A stretch of DNA of 64,000 nt from the NCBI GenBank assembly GCA_013398615.1, contig VZSR01003282.1:2416168-2480167 (forward strand), read 5' to 3'. Shown piece after piece: positions 62,306-64,000 of the stretch. The notes beneath the pieces were generated by a model. The model worked only from the letters and a program-made list of their open reading frames with translations, had not been told where the DNA came from and ran no database searches. The stretch comes from Brachypodius melanocephalos (Eukaryota > Chordata > Aves > Passeriformes > Pycnonotidae). The first letter of the stretch is position 1; each line of letters starts with the position of its first letter. The position numbers were made by a program, and so were the translations under genes.

Positions 62306-62445
62306 CATCTTTGGAAGTGTTCAGGGCCAGGTTTTACAGGGCTTGGAGCAACGTGGTCTAGTGGAAGGTGTCCCTGCTCATGGCAAGGGGCTGGAACTGA
62401 ATGGGCTTGAAGGGCCTTCCAACCCAAAACATTCTGTAAATTCCA
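62306..62445 (+). mobile_element. CR1 LINE 3'-end fragment
   Basis: About 140 bp of sense CR1 are present: 'catctttggaagtgttcagg', 'gggcttggagcaacgtggtc', 'tagtggaaggtgtccctgct', 'catggcaaggggctggaact', 'gggccttccaacccaaaaca' and 'ttctgt'. Confidence 0.95.
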
Positions 62446-63872
62446 GGCAACAAAATATCCAGGCCTGGTAAATGAACATGAAAAAGAAGAATGGAACAAA
62501 ACCTCAAGGTGTAGGGCTTTGTTTGATTGCAGCTAAACGTTGCTGCTCATTAAAGTTGAATTCCTGGCAGCTGCACAGCACAGATAGACTAAAAGTACCA
62601 AACAATTACAGAAGAACCAATAAAATAAAAAGCCCTTTTGAGCAATGACAGCATTCAATAATTGTGTCAATGCTGCTTTAAAAGTTTCAGCTTCTACAGC
62701 ATCTCCAGTCCCAAAGTGTCTCATCTGCTTTCTAATTTTCCACAAGATGCTTTTAATATTTTGAGATTGATATTGAACCACAGGGGTCTAAAAGGTTTCA
62801 AAAGATCTTGCATATGCATTTGGAACCAAACGATCAATTAGATTAATAAAGGGGAATTGTAATTTATATATGAAGCCTGTAAACTCTTGCAGAGAGGTAT
62901 GGAATAAGAAACCAGGCAGCTTGGGGAGAGCCAGGATTTAAGGTGAGAAAACAAACACACTCAGCAGGGAAAAAAAAAAAAAAAAAAGGTGCAGTCAGCA
63001 CCAGTTTTGTTACATTCATCTGATGCTTCCTGTTACAAACATGGAAGAAATGAGGAATTTAATACAGCACCTGTCAAGGTAATTATCGTCTGTAAGCAGT
63101 TGTACCTTGGGAATGGTTCTACTGCAGACACAAAGCAAAGGCTTGTAAATGGGAAATTGTTATTAATTTCTACGAGCTGTCCTGTTATGGTTGATATGTT
63201 GCCTTCAGGCTCTTCCTTGCAGTTATAATGGTATTTTTTTTTTCCTTTTCTGTTTCCTTCCTGAAGGATCGTTGGATTGTCAGTTTTATGTTGTCTTAAC
63301 TGATAGTCATCAACCTTTGCTTAATCATTTTCTTCCTCCAGCACGGGGCTGCTGGCAGAGTCCCCTTCCTGTACTGGGGGTCCCTGGGGCTCCCCAAAAC
63401 CTTGGGGGAGTTCCCATCTCTGCAGGGTTCTTCATGTTAGTCCTTGAGATGCCATCAGCAGAACCAGAAAAAAAACATGAAAACAAGCTTCTTCTGCCAG
63501 AAAACACATGCCTAGCAAAGTAGAAGTTTCCTTTCAAGAAATCATGTCTTTACTATCACCGTCTTTTGGAGAAAACCAGTGGAAGGAATCACAAGTTTTT
63601 AAAGGAACCATCTACATTTTCATTTTTAAATGATTTTCCACAAAAAAAAAAAAAAAAAAAGTTGTGGTTTCTTTTTTTTTTTCTTTTTTTTTTTTTTTTC
63701 CCCCCAAGGCATTCTAAATACAACAAAATTCAAGTGTCTTAGTCAACCCAAACCATATTTCCAGACTGATCTTTATCAAAAATCTTTAATGGGCAACTTT
63801 TGAACCTGTCTGACCTCTTTCAAGGTTTTGTGCAATGGGTTTTATGCAGGGTTCAATTTCTTGGGCAGATAA
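62446..63872. other. Unique noncoding DNA with homopolymers
   Basis: An A18 tract lies at 62970-62987. At 63642-63700 a run of 19 A is followed by long T runs. The A run is bracketed by CCAC and GTGG, so it sits inside a small inverted repeat. No gene is supported. Confidence 0.5.
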
Positions 63873-63944
63873 GTGTTTTCAGCAGCTCCTCATGTTCAGG
63901 TGTTTTTGACCTGGTGTTTTCAGCAGCTCCTCATGTTCAGGTGT
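63873..63944. repeat. 41-bp tandem duplication
   Basis: The 31-bp block starting GTGTTTTCAGCAGCTCCTCA occurs identically at 63873-63903 and 63914-63944, so the tandem period is 41 bp. Identity over the full block indicates a recent duplication. Confidence 0.95.
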
Positions 63945-64000
63945 GTGTTTTTGAGTGCCTCGTGGCAGATCTGAGTTCTTCTGCAATCTTTCTGTGCCGG

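Overview
This window looks like nuclear DNA from a bird, most likely a passerine. It is AT-rich and has no operon-like gene packing. It carries many truncated copies of the avian CR1 LINE, recognisable by their conserved 3' end and ATTCTRTG-type tail, plus pieces that resemble passerine endogenous-retrovirus LTRs. I found no intact protein-coding gene, tRNA, rRNA or CRISPR array. Every open reading frame is short (163 codons at most) and none resembles a family I recognise. The window is best read as a gene desert or a very long intron.

Layout: One CR1 tail lies near the left edge (about 150-263), followed by a striking 245-bp imperfect palindrome (859-1103). A probable minus-strand LTR lies at about 4.21-4.64 kb. 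From about 4.7 to 20.5 kb I see no CR1 or LTR at all, only microsatellites and a four-copy 72-bp minisatellite (16920-17220). From 20.5 kb to the right end CR1 relics recur every few kilobases in both orientations; the longest is minus strand at 41.33-41.76 kb.

Within this right-hand part are: a roughly 185-bp sequence present twice in direct orientation (37.9 and 44.3 kb), which joins a CR1 3' end to the same non-CR1 flank; a decayed coding-like segment read in three successive frames (38.2-38.7 kb); a second LTR-like block (49.28-49.79 kb); a heavily decayed ancient LINE reverse-transcriptase region (about 52.5-53.2 kb); an isolated CpG cluster with a TATA box (56.19-56.47 kb); an assembly gap of 123 N next to a 34-A run (58878-59034); and a 41-bp tandem duplication near the right edge.

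There is no set of genes acting together here. The content is mobile-element debris, simple repeats and unique noncoding DNA, parts of which may be regulatory. Family calls for CR1 are strong. Calls for LTRs, the ancient LINE, the promoter and the pseudogene are tentative, because no alignment could be run.
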